From contig CM060884.1 in the NCBI GenBank assembly GCA_030762935.1, positions 74,784,696 through 74,848,695 on the forward strand: a stretch of 64,000 nt of DNA, in the 5' to 3' direction. Both the position numbers and the translations under genes were made by a program. Origin of the DNA: Hymenopus coronatus. Lineage: Eukaryota > Arthropoda > Insecta > Mantodea > Hymenopodidae. This document shows positions 1 to 11,094 of the stretch, one piece after another; within the stretch, counting starts at the first letter, position 1; each line of letters begins with the position of its first letter. The notes under the pieces are model-generated. The model was not told the origin of the DNA, made no database searches, and saw only the letters and a list, made by a program, of their open reading frames with translations.

Positions 1-249
1 CAACTGTGAGCGTGACCACGTCACAGATCCAAACTTGTAAAACACGTCGCAGCATAATTACCACACCGAGGGTCCAGGACGAGAGTTCCCGAGACGTACA
101 GCAGGCCAGCCAACTCCGAGACCAGAAGCTACACCGACAGCGAAGGTGAGGTAACCGACCTACAGGACCTAAAGGGACCGCCTCGGTAATAATGATGATA
201 TGATGGTGTTGATGATGATGAGCATAATAAGAATAATAACAAATGGTTG
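1..249. other. Unassigned flank with short GAT-rich patch
   Basis: No coding or repeat family was recognised in the first 185 bases. A short GATGAT/GGTGTTGAT patch at about 190-225 resembles the simple repeat that forms tails of the LINE near 27 and 33 kb, so a decayed LINE tail is possible. This is inference only. Confidence 0.3.
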
Positions 250-680
250 CTATTAGCTCATCAGGTTAGACCGCGATGCTGATAACGCGGTTTTGGGTTT
301 TGATCCCAAGATGGGCCACTGGCCGAAGGTTAGACCAGGGCCTCCCATCTAGGCACCCAATTTTGATCCCCAACGCCCACATATGGGATTTGTGGTGGAC
401 AAACGGCGTCTGGGCGGATTTTTATCGGGTCCTATGGTTTCCCCCGCCTCCAATCCACCAATCGCTCCATCATCATCTTTCTTATCAAACATTTTGCTTA
501 CATTTCATATCATCCATTTCCTCACGCTCATACCTGGCCAGGTTCTCCATTCTGTGGTTTCGTGTCGTTGGCTCCCCGACAGACTTCTAACCCCTAGACA
601 TCCGCTTGTAAATCCTAGGGGAGTGTCAGTCCTACATATGGGTAAGGTAAGCCGACTAAGAATAATAATAATGATAATAT
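250..680 (+). mobile_element. tRNA-headed SINE, family 1, copy a (dimeric head)
   Basis: A pol III A-box-like TAGCTCATCAGGTTAGA (254-270) is followed by a B-box-like GGTTTTGATCCC (about 295-306). A second head-like unit follows directly (GGTTAGACCAGG, about 328-340, then TTTTGATCCC at 361-370), so the tRNA-related head seems to be present twice. The body has a GTGGACAAACGGCGTCTGG block that matches GGTGGGCAAAGCGGCGCTGG in the copy at 37.2 kb and a similar block at 46.1 kb. The 3' end runs into AATAATAATAATGATAA, a simple-repeat tail. Open frames across it (276-590, 383-883) are not taken as genes. The tRNA of origin was not identified. Confidence 0.6.
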
Positions 681-1275
681 TTACTTTTAGTATTTTCCAA
701 GGATGCGGAACGAAGATTTTCAAGAATATGCACTCGCCTACAACTTTCCTTTATATGGAAAAACTTTGGAAAATTTTGTTTTTCTTAAAAATGGCTCTAA
801 CGATTTTGATTATAATGCGTATATTTAAGCTATTTACATTCCAAAAAAAGATGTATGTCTTATTTTCTAGGAATATCCTTTGAATATAACTTTATTCTGG
901 ATGAACTTTGACAAATTTTGCTTATCTGGTAAACCATAAAAGACAGATAAAAACTTACTACACAAAAAATGTGAAATTCGTCATAACACACAAGTTAAGT
1001 CCTTTACCTTTTTGTTTTGCAGATATTTCCTGTCATTGGTTTTGATCGTAAAGTATTTATACTTTTTTTCAGTCAGGAAGTGTCCGTTTCTCTTTTGTTC
1101 TACTCCTGGTCAAGCAAAGCAGGGATGACAATCGCATAACGATATCTTTTAAAAATGTGATTGCCACTTTGGCGTATTGTATTCCTTTAATGCTCTTCTA
1201 TTTACAAGGAACTAAGTAATAAGAACATTTTGTTAATGTTTATCTCAGTTAGCATGGTGTAGAATTCATTTACAT
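680..1275 (-). mobile_element. HINE-like repeat, subfamily B, partial
   Basis: Minus-strand piece running from the TCCAAGGATGCG block to the AGTTAGCATG block, so it covers the element's middle and 5' half. The block TTCTACTCCTGGTCAAG marks subfamily B. The terminal hairpin, microsatellite and 5' terminus are all missing. Confidence 0.75.
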
Positions 1276-1895
1276 ACACATTTATCAGGCGCTATAAGCG
1301 ACAAATTTATTATTTGGACTATGTTGTGTAATTATAACGGTATTAAAACGCTTGAGTTTGTTATTTGACTGCAAATGTTTGATTTTGCTTCATGACAGCG
1401 GTTCAAAATTTGGGAGAAGTCGCTTGAAATAACTAGTCTAACGAAAGCGACTGATTTTTGGCCACATAATTTTCGCCTAGCTTCTCATCACACACGAAGT
1501 GCTGAATAGTATTTTCGGGGCTTATTTCAAAGAGAGCTTAAAACCTAAACAAAATTGCCTATGCAAATTCTTTTCCGTTCTGTTGGTTTTATTTTTAAGC
1601 TCATTTGAGCAGGGAGTCAAATACGCGAAGTGTAAGCTTGTTTTCACACCCTGTGAACAAGTTTGATTGGATTATCATGAAATTAACCACCCAGAAGCAA
1701 CCATCAAGGGAAGGGAATTTAGTCACATTTCGCTGTGCTCTGAGCCGCTTCCAAAATCAGCTCCTCCCTTTTAAATCCTTCTTCCCTCACGCAGTTGTTT
1801 TAAGGATCGCAAAGTTCCCTCTCTTTTGTTTTCTCGAGAAACAAACAGAAGGGCCTAGCATCTAAAATAACACTACAAACCTAGAAACCTCAATA
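1276..1895. other. Unassigned AT-rich DNA
   Basis: About 620 bases with no recognised repeat, RNA gene or protein similarity. An 86-codon open frame (1605-1865) has no motif or family resemblance that I can see and is not called. Confidence 0.3.
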
Positions 1896-2894
1896 TGAAA
1901 TTTCTGATGTGCTCCAATCAGTGAATTTCTCCACATTGCTGTAGCAAACTATCATTAAGCGTATTCTTCTACTTACTTCCTTATGACAATCAAGAAAATC
2001 ATTATCAGAATTATTTGCTTCCTTGAATGTAGAAGAAAGTGTTCCATCTACGTGGCTTTATCTTAATCTCTGCAACAAATTATTTTTAAAAAGCTTATGC
2101 TTCTATTTACCTCATGCTGATCGAGATAAAAATAGAACAAATAGTCTTATTACTTGCTTCCTTGTAAGTAGAAGCGAAATAAGGGAGTACCATAGGTTAA
2201 AGTGACAGTCAAAAGATGATTGCTATGTGACTGATGTTCCTTTCTTTGTATGGACAGGAGTTGACAAATTCCTGTACGAGAAAGGCATGTTTTTCAAAGC
2301 TGAAACCAAAAACAAGGGATCAACTCCACGAAACAAATTAATATTACATAAATTGTGTGTTTTAACGTGATCTACATTATTTGTGTTTTAAGTTTTCATC
2401 CATTTCTTACGGTTTAGCAGTTATGCAAAATTGATCCAGATTAAAGTAGTCGTCTGAGGCTATTCCCAGAAAATGCAATATATACATTTTATTTGTCAGG
2501 TAAATATCTTTAATCTGCGATATTTCAATCAAAATCATTAGAACCATTTTTAAGAAAATGAAAATTTCTCTAAATCTTTTCCATGTAAAAGGTAGTTTGA
2601 GGTGGCGGGATTTTTTTGGAAATCTTTGTGTCGCATACTTAAACGATACCAGACTTAAATACCAAGTTTGGTATTTAACGGTCTTTTCGTTTTTGAGCTA
2701 TGCTGTCCTCAGACACACACATAACACAGACAGACAAACAGACAGACACACACACACGGATATTTTTCTAAAACGTTTTTGCAGAGGGTCTCAAAACATA
2801 TTTTTCCGGTGAAATCTCGGTATGGAATTTTTGGGTGCAATACAATACCTTCTCTAATACCCCATGTACATAGTGCGTATAGAGAAAGTAAAAA
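1896..2894 (+). mobile_element. HINE-like repeat, subfamily A, with duplicated diverged 5' end
   Basis: A diverged 5' end (TCTGATGTGCTCC at about 1902) is followed at about 2040 by a second 5' end (GTGTTCCATCTACGTGGC), which continues through the whole element. Visible landmarks are AAGTAGAAGCGAAATAAGGG, the GACAGGAGTTGACAAATTCC block, the CACACA/CAGACA microsatellite (2710-2760) and the terminal hairpin ending GTATAGAGAAAGTAAAA at 2893. It abuts the next copy head to tail without spacer. Confidence 0.85.
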
Positions 2895-3749
2895 TCTGAC
2901 TCATATAACTTTCTCTATCTGCTCTACAAACAAACTTCTTATAAAATGTTCTTCTTCTTTCTTCACCATGTTAGTCGAGATAAACATTAGCAGAATGTTC
3001 TTATTGCTTAGTTCGTTATAAGTAGAAGGCAACTAAAGGAATGTGCTATGTTAAAGTGATAGCCAAATGTTTTAAAAGCTGTCGTTATGCGATTGTCATT
3101 GGGAATTGCTTCTTTGCTTGGCCAGGAGCAGAACAAAAGAAAAATGGACACTTCCTGCCAGTGAAAAGTGTAAGTACCTTACAATTGAGTACAATAAAAA
3201 CAAATATCTCGGAAACTGTTACCTCCATAACAAAAACGAAAAGGACATTAATTGTGAGTTTTAAAGAGATCTACAGATTTTGTAAAGTAAGGTTTGTCTA
3301 TTTCTTACGGTTTACCAGTTATGCAAAATTCAATAAAAAGCATCCAGAATAAAAAGGTATTCGAGGTTATTTACAGAAAATGCAAGATATGCATATCGTT
3401 TGTTATAAAAGTAATTTAAACATTTAATCAGAATCGTTAGAGCCATTTTTGAGAAAATCAACATTTTCGAAAAAAGTTCCATGTAAAGGGTGGTTAGGGG
3501 TGATGGGCATTTTCTTGTCGCATCCTTGGAAGATACCAAACCTAAATACCAAGTTTGGCTTTTAACGGACTTTTTGTTTTTGACCTATGCTGCCCACAGA
3601 CACACGCACACGGACATTTTTCTAAAAATCCCTTTTTTGGATTCAAGGAGTCTCAAAACATGTATTTCTGGTGAAATCTCGGTATCAAATTTTGGGTGCA
3701 TTACAATACCTTCTCTATACACTATGTACATAGTACGTGTAGAGAAAAT
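2895..3749 (+). mobile_element. HINE-like repeat, subfamily B, near full length
   Basis: Starts TCTGACTCATATAACTTTCTCTA immediately after the end of the preceding copy (the subterminal ACTTTCTCTA is retained) and ends ACATAGTACGTGTAGAGAAAA at about 3748. The subfamily B blocks GGAAT..TTGCTT and CTTGGCCAGGAG are present. The CA-rich microsatellite is short (3598-3615). Confidence 0.85.
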
Positions 3750-4595
3750 CATAAGGGAATACACTAGGCTAAAACGATAGTCGATTCTTTTAAAAGCTGG
3801 TTACCACATGGTTGAACTCCATTTCTTTGCAGGCCAGGAGTTTACAACTTTCCATGTGAGAAAGGTTTAAATATTTTAAATCGAAAAGAAACAACAAGGA
3901 ATATCTCAGAAATTGCCAATTCAACGAACAAAACGTATATGACTTAAATTGTGTGCTTTAACGTGAAGTACCAGCGGAGCAGAGGAAAGGATGCTGCTCC
4001 TGAAAATGCAACCGCTTGAGGAGCCTACCAGCGCTACCTCCTTAAGACCAACACTCGAAACCTCAAACAAAACCTTAACCATCACCTCATTCCTGTGGTT
4101 AAACCCTTACCAGGGTAGTAGGTACACAGCAACAACACCCAGGCTCACCACGAGCCTACCAGACACGCACGAATGCACCTTTTTTGTGAAGGTTTTTGTC
4201 TATCACTTACGGTTTACCAGTTACGCAAAACTCAAGAAAATTCATTCACATGTTTAGAGCCCACTCCTAGAAAATTCAAGATAATATACTTTTTATTTCC
4301 CATATAAGTATCTTTAATATACGATATTTTAATCAAGATCTTTAGAGCCTCTTTTGAAAAAATAAAGCTCTACGAAACTTTTTTCATCTAAAGGGTAGTT
4401 TGTGGTGGGAAGATTCTTTCAAAATCTTCGTGTCGCATCCCTAGAAGATACTGAATTTAAATAGCAAGTTGGATATTTAACGGATTTTTCGTTTTTGAGA
4501 TATGCTCTCCACAGCACACACACACAAACACTTAGGGATCTTTTTCCAAAAATGCTTTTTTTTGGATTCAGGGTGACCCAAAACATGAATCTCTA
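3750..4595 (+). mobile_element. HINE-like repeat, lacking its 5' end, interrupted
   Basis: Begins at the internal block ATAAGGGAATACACTAGG and runs to the TTCAGGGTGACCCAAAACATG block near 4590, where it switches abruptly to a minus-strand copy. A 211-base segment (3966-4176) unrelated to the family interrupts it just after GTGTGCTTTAACGTGA. Confidence 0.75.
3966..4176. other. Foreign 211-bp segment inside a HINE-like repeat
   Basis: The flanking HINE sequence (TTTAACGTGA before, CTTTTTTGTGAAGG after) is continuous in other copies, so this segment is an insertion or a captured fragment. It is more GC-rich than its surroundings and has no poly(A) tail, tRNA head or visible terminal inverted repeat. 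An open frame through it (3991-4257) has no recognisable family. Its origin is unknown. Confidence 0.5.
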
Positions 4596-5112
4596 TATAC
4601 TCTGTTCCAGGGATGCGACGAAGATTTTGAGAAATCCTCCCACCTTAAAGAAGCCATTACAAAAACATATTTTCTCAACAATGGTCTATCGATTTTGATT
4701 AAAATACTGTATATTAAAGATACTCACAAATAAATATAATGTTTATCCTGAATTTTCTGGGAATAGCCTTTGAACAACTCTTTCTGGATAACTATAAACC
4801 GTAAGAAATAGACAAAAGCTTGCTACACAAGCATATAGATCTCGTTGAAACATTCAATTCATATAATGCACTTTTTCCGTAGATTTGATCATTTTTGAGA
4901 TATTCATTGTTACTGGTTTCAGTTTCAAAATGCCTTTCTTTTCTCATACCTGAATTTGTCAACAGCTTGCATGCAAAGAAACAGATTTCATCCACATGGC
5001 AACTGGCTTTTAAAATATTTGATTATCGATTTAGCCTAGCATATTTCCTTCTACTTACAAGGAAGCAAGTAATAGACTATTTTTGCTAATATTTATCTCG
5101 ATTAGCATGAAG

Positions 5113-5809
5113 TACGAGGGCCATTTTTTTCAACCTCCGATAGGCTATAAATAAAAGATAAGTTCATAGAAAAGAATTATTTTATTAATAACAGTTTTGT
5201 GCACTTTTGGTTGCAACATAATCTCCTAAAAGATTGAGACATTTATCGTACCTGTGCACAAGCTTTGCAATACCCGCTTCAACAAATGTTATCGCCAATG
5301 ATGCAGCCCGGAACCACTATCAATGCAGCTGTTTATTGTGAAACTTTACGACGTTTGCGGAGAGCCATAACAAACGAAGAGGAATGCAGACTTGAGGAAT
5401 TGTGTCGATCCATGACAACGTTCATCCACACACTGTTGGCGCAAACCATCGGCTCCTTGAACAATTTCAGTGGGACATTTTCGATCATCCGCCGTACAGT
5501 CCTGATCTGGCACCCAGCTATTTTCACCTTTTCCCTGAACTGAAGACTTGGCTAGGAGAGCAGCACTTTCCAACCAACGAAGATCTTCAAAACAACGTCA
5601 ATGCTCATTTGAAATCATTGGCGGCAACATTTTTTGAAGCGGGTATTGCAAAGCTTGTGTACAGGTACGATAAATGTCTCAATCTTTTCGGTGATTATGT
5701 TGAAAAGTAAACATAAGTGTACAAAATGTTAAGTAATAAAATAATTTTTTTTTATGAAGTTGTCTTTTATTCAAAGCCCATCGGACGTTGAAAAAAAACG
5801 GCCCTCGTA
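5113..5809 (+). mobile_element. Mariner fold-back element, family FB1, copy 1
   Basis: Bounded by TA on both sides, with termini CGAGGGCC (5115) and GGCCCTCG (5800-5807). The left arm (about 5115-5300) is the inverted complement of the right arm (about 5630-5807). The right arm holds the last transposase codons (AGIAKLVYRYDKCLNLFGDY) plus 3' UTR, so the left arm is an inverted duplicate of the gene's 3' end that has replaced the original 5' half. The central ~330 bases keep part of the DDD catalytic region. At 697 bp it is about half the usual mariner length. It cannot encode a working transposase and, if it moves, must be moved in trans. It is nested in a HINE-like repeat. Confidence 0.85.
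5300..5710 (+). pseudogene. Mariner transposase remnant (C-terminal catalytic part)
   Basis: Frames together read IHDNVHPHTVG, HPPYSPDLAPSYFHLFPELK and a C-terminus YDKCLNLFGDYVEK with TAA at 5708. These match the HDNARPH and PYSPDLAPSD motifs around the second and third catalytic aspartates of D,D34D mariners. Here the serine-aspartate after LAP reads SY, so the third aspartate is lost. The N-terminal DNA-binding domain and the first aspartate region are absent. Confidence 0.8.
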
Positions 5810-5890
5810 GATAGAAGAATTAGGTTTTTAACAATAATTTGTAACAAAGATATAGAAAAAGTCATGTGAATGGAATATATCAAATTTTTA

Positions 5891-6182
5891 ACATTTATAA
5901 TATACAAATGGACAGAGCGAGATATAGGCACAATCGCAACAGCTCTCACTTTTGCTGCCATCTGTACACGGCCCTCTGGTGTTTGAGTTTTCTTACTTTT
6001 CTTCTCTCTCTCTCTCCATGTCTGCACTCTGGGGTGTCTGGTTCTCGTATTGGATTCTGTTCTCTCCAGACATGCAAGTATTGAACTATCTTATGAACTT
6101 CGGTGATTATCTGGGTCACGTCAGAGAGCTTCTTGGGATCTAATACTGAAACCTTTGAGCGGCTTTAAATCTACACTGAATA
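5891..6182. other. Unassigned DNA with CT-rich patch
   Basis: No repeat family recognised. A TCTCTCTCTC run lies at about 6006-6018. Small open frames here are not supported as genes. Confidence 0.3.
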
Positions 6183-6352
6183 TTTTACTTTCTCTACACG
6201 TACAATGTACATAATGTATACAGAAGGTATTGTAATGCGCCCAAAAATTCGATACCAGATTTCACGGAAATATATGTTTTGGGTACCCCTGAATTCAAAA
6301 CAAGCGTTTTTAGAAAAATGTCCGTGCGTGTGTGTGTGTCCGTCTGTCTGTA
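6183..6352 (-). mobile_element. HINE-like repeat, 3' tail only
   Basis: The terminal hairpin (ACTTTCTCTACACG .. GTATACAGAAGG) is followed by the GAATTCAAAAC block and a GTGTGTGT/GTCTGTCTGT microsatellite, and then the similarity stops. About 250 bases of unassigned AT-rich DNA follow before the next piece in the same orientation. The two pieces may be one element with its middle replaced. Confidence 0.8.
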
Positions 6353-6603
6353 GTGCATTTCAGTGATTTTCATCTTTGTTAAGAGGTTACTCACATTTCC
6401 AGTTAAATAGTAGTGTAGCCATATTACGCACATTATTATTTTTATGTATTGTTATTGTTATAGATCATTATTGAAATAAATTACTGTTATAAAAGCTATA
6501 CGGATCCCAATTTGTTTATTATAGTTAGCGGGGAACACATATATAATAATTTGTGTCTGCTGTTACCGAGTTGATCCTTAAGTGTAAATTTGGCAAGTTC
6601 TTC

Positions 6604-7004
6604 ATTTTTATTGCTAAACCGTAAGAGATGGCCACAAAATATTGTTTAGCACATTAAAACACACAATTTATGTTACATACATTTTCTCGTGGAAATTTAT
6701 CTTTTTGGAGATATTCCTTGTTTTTAGGTTCAGGTTTGAAAAACTTATTCTTTTCTCATGCAGGACTTTGTCAACTCCTATACATACAAACAAAGGAACT
6801 TCAGTCGCTTTGCAACCAGCTTTTGACTATCACTTTAACCTAGGGTCCTGCCTTACTTCGCTTCTACTTACAAGGATGCAAATAATAAGACGATTTCTGG
6901 TAAATTGTTCTCGTTTAGCATGGAGTAAATAGAATCATAAGCGTTTTAGCAATAATTTGTTGCAGAGATGTAGAGAAAGTTGTCTGAATGGAACACATCA
7001 GATT
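6604..7004 (-). mobile_element. HINE-like repeat, subfamily A, 5' half
   Basis: Runs from GCTAAACCGTAAGAGATGG to the 5' terminus GAACACATCAGA. The subterminal TGTAGAGAAAGT lies at about 6970. Probably the distal part of the element whose 3' tail lies at 6183-6352. Confidence 0.8.
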
Positions 7005-7893
7005 GTTCATAAATGCGAGTTGTCGGGTGAAATCGCCTAAAGTGCTGACAGAGAGTACACCATGTAACATAATAATAACCTGCTGTGAAAAATCAGTGTG
7101 CATCACACGAGAGCAGATTGATGTATTAAACGAATGTGTTCACTTATCGTGTACGAATCCCCATTACATCAGTGCTAACATTACACTAGGTGAGCTATGA
7201 GTATAATAACACAGATAATTATGGTCTATTGTCTAGTCTTAATGAGATAAATGTAATGTCAACATGAATGCTCAGTGTTTATAACATTACGCGATGGACC
7301 GTGCCATGCGCTCAATCCCCGCATCTCCTCGCGGCTCCTCAGTAGTCACCATTTGATAGACAACAGCAACACTAGCGACACTATCGTCAACTTTAGACTG
7401 AACTGGAACGGCTTATATAGAAAAAGGCAGATAAAAGAATGTGAATGAAGCACATTAGATTGTTATAGCATGTGTTTGCGATGAAATACCACTATCGCAC
7501 TTTAGTTTGCTTTTTAGCTTTGCGGTCATTAAATTTTTAGGCAAGGCGCACTAAAATACGTATCTTAAGATGAATTACGGAAATGTTGACATACGCGCAG
7601 CACTCGTCTAAGCTTAGCAGCAGGAATCCTTGCGATGTTATCATTAAGTTTCTGTAGATTTCTGAGAACATCTTTAACTTGTTATACTGCTGCCTGTTTG
7701 GGAGCAGATGATCAATATTTCCAGCATTTATTTAAAATAAGGACTGTTGTGAGCCTTTGCCAGCGACTCTCGAATCTCTTGCGCAGTGGAGAGAGGCCGC
7801 GAGAGGGCTTGTCTTATAATTTAACGACCCTATACTTATATTTTCTCTATCAGTTATGCTTCTCTTTCTACTTTCCGTAGCAAAAAGTAAAAA
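7005..7893. other. Unassigned DNA
   Basis: About 890 bases with no recognised family. A GAATGAAGCACATTAGATTG patch near 7445 faintly recalls the HINE 5' terminus. Open frames of 70-81 codons lack motifs. No splice-supported host exon could be argued. Confidence 0.3.
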
Positions 7894-9053
7894 TCGGATG
7901 TGTTGCATTCACATGACTTTTCTAAACCTCTGTAACAAATGATTGTTAAAAAGCATATTCTTCTCTACTTTATGATAATCGAGATAAACATTAGCAGAAG
8001 TCGTCTTATTACTTCTTTCTTGTCAGTAAACGCTAAATAAGGGAATTGGCCAAAACGATTGTCAAATCTTTTTAACTACCGCAAAATTTGTTAACCAGTG
8101 ACACAGAGGACTCCTGTTAATAATTATTCATAAATTTCATAATCATGTAGTTTCATATTTTTAATTTGTTATTGTTATTACTTATACTTTCATTTAATTG
8201 TAACATTTATTTATAAAGTTATATTGTCATTTCTGTACTAATAACTATTTTTGTTAATGTTAGAGGAACCAACATGGTCAACCTCATATGTTAATGTTTT
8301 TGTTTATCTTTTGTTATTTATGGGCTGTATAGCATAAATGCTGATCTGCCAACAATAAAATTAAAAAAAAAAAAAAATTAAAAGCTGGTTGCCATGTGTT
8401 TGAAATCAGTTTCTATACAGGGCCAGGAGCTTAGAACTTTCCATGGGAGACAAGTTTAAGTATCTTAAATCTGAAAAAAAGAACATAGAATATTTGGGAA
8501 ATGGCTAATTCCACGTAAAAAACGTATATGGCGTATATTGTGAGTTTTAACCTGATCTACATGTTTTGTGTAGTAACCTTTTGTCTATCTCTTACGGTTT
8601 ACTAGTTACGCAAAATTCATTCAGAATGAAGAGGCCTTTATAGGCTATTCCTAAGAAATTCAAGATATAAATTTTATTTGGTATATAAATAACTTTAATT
8701 TACGGTATTTTAATCAAATGCGTAGAGTCATTTTTGAGAAAAAACACGTTTTCGATTTTTTTTCACGTAAAGGTTAGTTTGGGGAGGAGGGATTTTTCTC
8801 AAAATTTTCGTGTCGCATCCCTGGAAGATACTTAACTTAAATACCGTGTTTAGTATTTTACCGACCTTTCGTTTTTAAGTTATCGTATTCACGGATACTC
8901 TGACGCACGGACCTTTTTTCTAGAAATTCTTTTATTGGATACAGGGGACCCTAAATCATTATTTCCGATGAAATCTCGTATCGAATTTTTGCGTGGAATG
9001 CAATACCTTCTCTATACTACACTATGTACATAGTACGTGTAGAGAAAGTAAAA
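7894..9053 (+). mobile_element. HINE-like repeat, full length, interrupted
   Basis: Begins TCGGATGTGTTGCATTCACA and ends ACATAGTACGTGTAGAGAAA plus GTAAAA at 9053. A poly(A)-ended segment (8076-8377) interrupts it at ..CAAATCTTTTTAA / TTAAAAGCTGG... Without that insert the element is about 860 bp, the normal size. Confidence 0.85.
8076..8377 (+). mobile_element. Retroposed fragment with poly(A) tail
   Basis: About 300 bases inside a HINE-like repeat. It ends with AATAAA (8354-8359) shortly before a 15-A run (8363-8377). The host repeat resumes at once, and TTAA occurs on both sides (8072-8075 and 8378-8381). The poly(A) signal and tail point to target-primed reverse transcription of a transcript, most simply the 3' UTR of a 5'-truncated LINE. 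No coding part remains, so the source is unidentified. Confidence 0.65.
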
Positions 9054-9564
9054 ATGCAGTAGGGCAAATATGACAACAGGTTCTTCTAGCTCCAGTTATC
9101 ATGAGAATATAATATGATACAGTATATTTTTCCCGGGACATTCCTCTGTACACTTATCAGAGCTCATGCCGCGCAAGCGCACAAAGCCCCTGCACAACCA
9201 TGAGTACCATGCAGAGAGCTTCAAGCTGATGATGCTTGCTTTATTAGCAAAAAACGTGAACACGAGCTTAGTGCTTCGTATCAGCAATACAAATCTAATT
9301 ACAAGTATTCCCTTTTGTTGTAAAATGGCACAAGTATACTCCACAAACACAAAAGTCGTTACACTTCTGTTTGCCTCTGTTTAGAATACAATCTAACGGG
9401 TTCGTATACATTACCTTCTATACTCAAGTATCTGAACTGTTTTTCCAAATTTTATGTTTCTATGGCCTCTTGTTAATACAGATAAGCTTTCATTGCACAT
9501 TTATTCATTTCGCTGCAAGGACATGAAGATAAATGTGCGCTGCAGCAAATGAGATTATGAAAAA
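9054..9564. other. Unassigned DNA
   Basis: About 510 bases without recognised repeats. Overlapping open frames on both strands (9099-9350, 9166-9384) have no family resemblance. They start or end at arbitrary points, so no gene is called. Confidence 0.3.
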
Positions 9565-10135
9565 TCTGAAATGTTTCATTCACATAAATTTCCACAAAAA
9601 AATGTTACAAAAGATTATTCTCTTATCCACGTCATGATAATCTAAATAAAAATTGGTTTTATTACCTGCTTCTTTGTGAATACATTATGTTAAATATTTT
9701 ATAAGCTGGTGGTTATGTGAAACCTTTGAGGTTCGGTTTGCTCTGCAAGGTCACGTTTAAGAAAAAATAATTAGTTTAAAACTGGAACCAATAACAATGA
9801 ATATTTTGAAAATTGGCAACTTTACAAGAAAAACGTATGACATAAAGTATGCTTTTTAAAAAAATTTAAATTTTGGAGTTGTAAGTTTTTGTCTATCTCT
9901 TTAACCATTATCCAAAACCAAAATAACGAGCTCTTCTAAGGGTATTCCCAGAAAATTCAAAATATATATTTTTATGTGAATATTTTTAATGTCTTGTATT
10001 TTAATCAAAACCGTTAGAACCATTTTTAAGAAGTCAACATTTTCAAAATTGTTGTGTCGCATCCTTGGAAAATACCAAACTTAAATACGAAGTTTGGTAT
10101 TTAACCAAATTTTCGTTTTTGAGCTATGCTGTTCA

Positions 10136-10170
<35 letters not shown>

Positions 10171-10203
10171 GTAAAGACACAGGGACATTTTTCTTAAAAT
10201 AAT
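9565..10203 (+). mobile_element. HINE-like repeat, truncated after the microsatellite
   Basis: Starts TCTGAAATGTTTCATTCACA. It keeps the CGTTTTTGAGCTATGCTGTT block and a perfect (CA)n run of about 30 bases at 10137-10168. It then stops at TTTTTCTTAAAATAA, where an oppositely oriented copy begins, so the terminal hairpin is missing. Confidence 0.8.
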
Positions 10204-11094
10204 TTTTACTTTCTCTAGATGTACCATGTATATAGTGTATAGAGAAGATATTGCATTTCACCCAAAAATTCGATACCGAGATATCAACGCAAATACATGT
10301 TTTGAGTCCCCCTGAATCCAAAAAAAAAAACATTTTTACAAAAAGGTCCTTGTGTGTGTCCGAGTGTGTCTATGTGTCTATGGACAGCATACCTCAAAAC
10401 GAAAAAAAAAACATTGAATACCAAACTTGGTTTTTAAGTTTGGTTTCTTCCAAGGATGCGACACGAAGATTTTCAAGAAAATCCCCCATTCCCTTACTAC
10501 CCATTACATGAAACTTTTTTCGGAAATTTTGATTTTCTCAAAAATAGCTGTAACGCGTTTGATTAAAATATCGTGTATTATAGGTATTTACCTGACAAAT
10601 AAAATGTATATCCTGAATTTTCTGATGACTACTTTATATTAAATGAATTTTACGGAATTTTGTATAACTGCTAAACCGTAAGAGATGGACAAAAACTTAC
10701 CACTCGAAAAATGTAGAGCACGATAAAACACACAGTTTATGTCATATACCTTTTTTAGTGAAGTTGGTCGTTTTTGAGATATTCCTTGGTTTTGGTTTCA
10801 GCTTCGAATATCTTTCTCATAAAGGAATTTGTCAACTCTTGTCCATACAAACAAAGGAACTTCAGTCACATAGCAGCCAGCTTTTGACTATCACTTTAAC
10901 CTATGGTACTCCCTTATTTCGCTTCTACTAATAAGGAAGCATGTAATAAGACTGTTTCTGCTATTTTTTTTCTCAATTAGCACGAAGTAAATAGAAGCTT
11001 AAGCTTTTTAACAGTAATTTGTTACAGAGATGTAAAGAAAGTCATGTGAATGTAGCTGATCAGATTTTCTGGATTCAGGTGGTCGTTAAACATG

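Larger units (their letters stand above)
4603..5890 (-). mobile_element. HINE-like repeat, split by a mariner insertion
   Basis: Minus-strand copy from TTCCAGGGATGCGACG to the 5' terminal GAATGGAATATATCA near 5885. The mariner fold-back element at 5113-5809 splits it at a TA in the block GCATGAAGTA..ATAGAAG. Other copies have this block uninterrupted, which confirms the mariner boundaries and shows the HINE was there first. Confidence 0.8.

Noticed and set aside
383..883. 166-codon plus-strand frame
   Set aside because: It crosses a SINE body into a HINE-like repeat in which no protein is encoded; overlapping frames on both strands are equally open.
5333..5573. Minus-strand frames through the FB1 mariner
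   Set aside because: The antisense of the transposase remnant; the plus strand carries the HDN and PYSPDLAP motifs.
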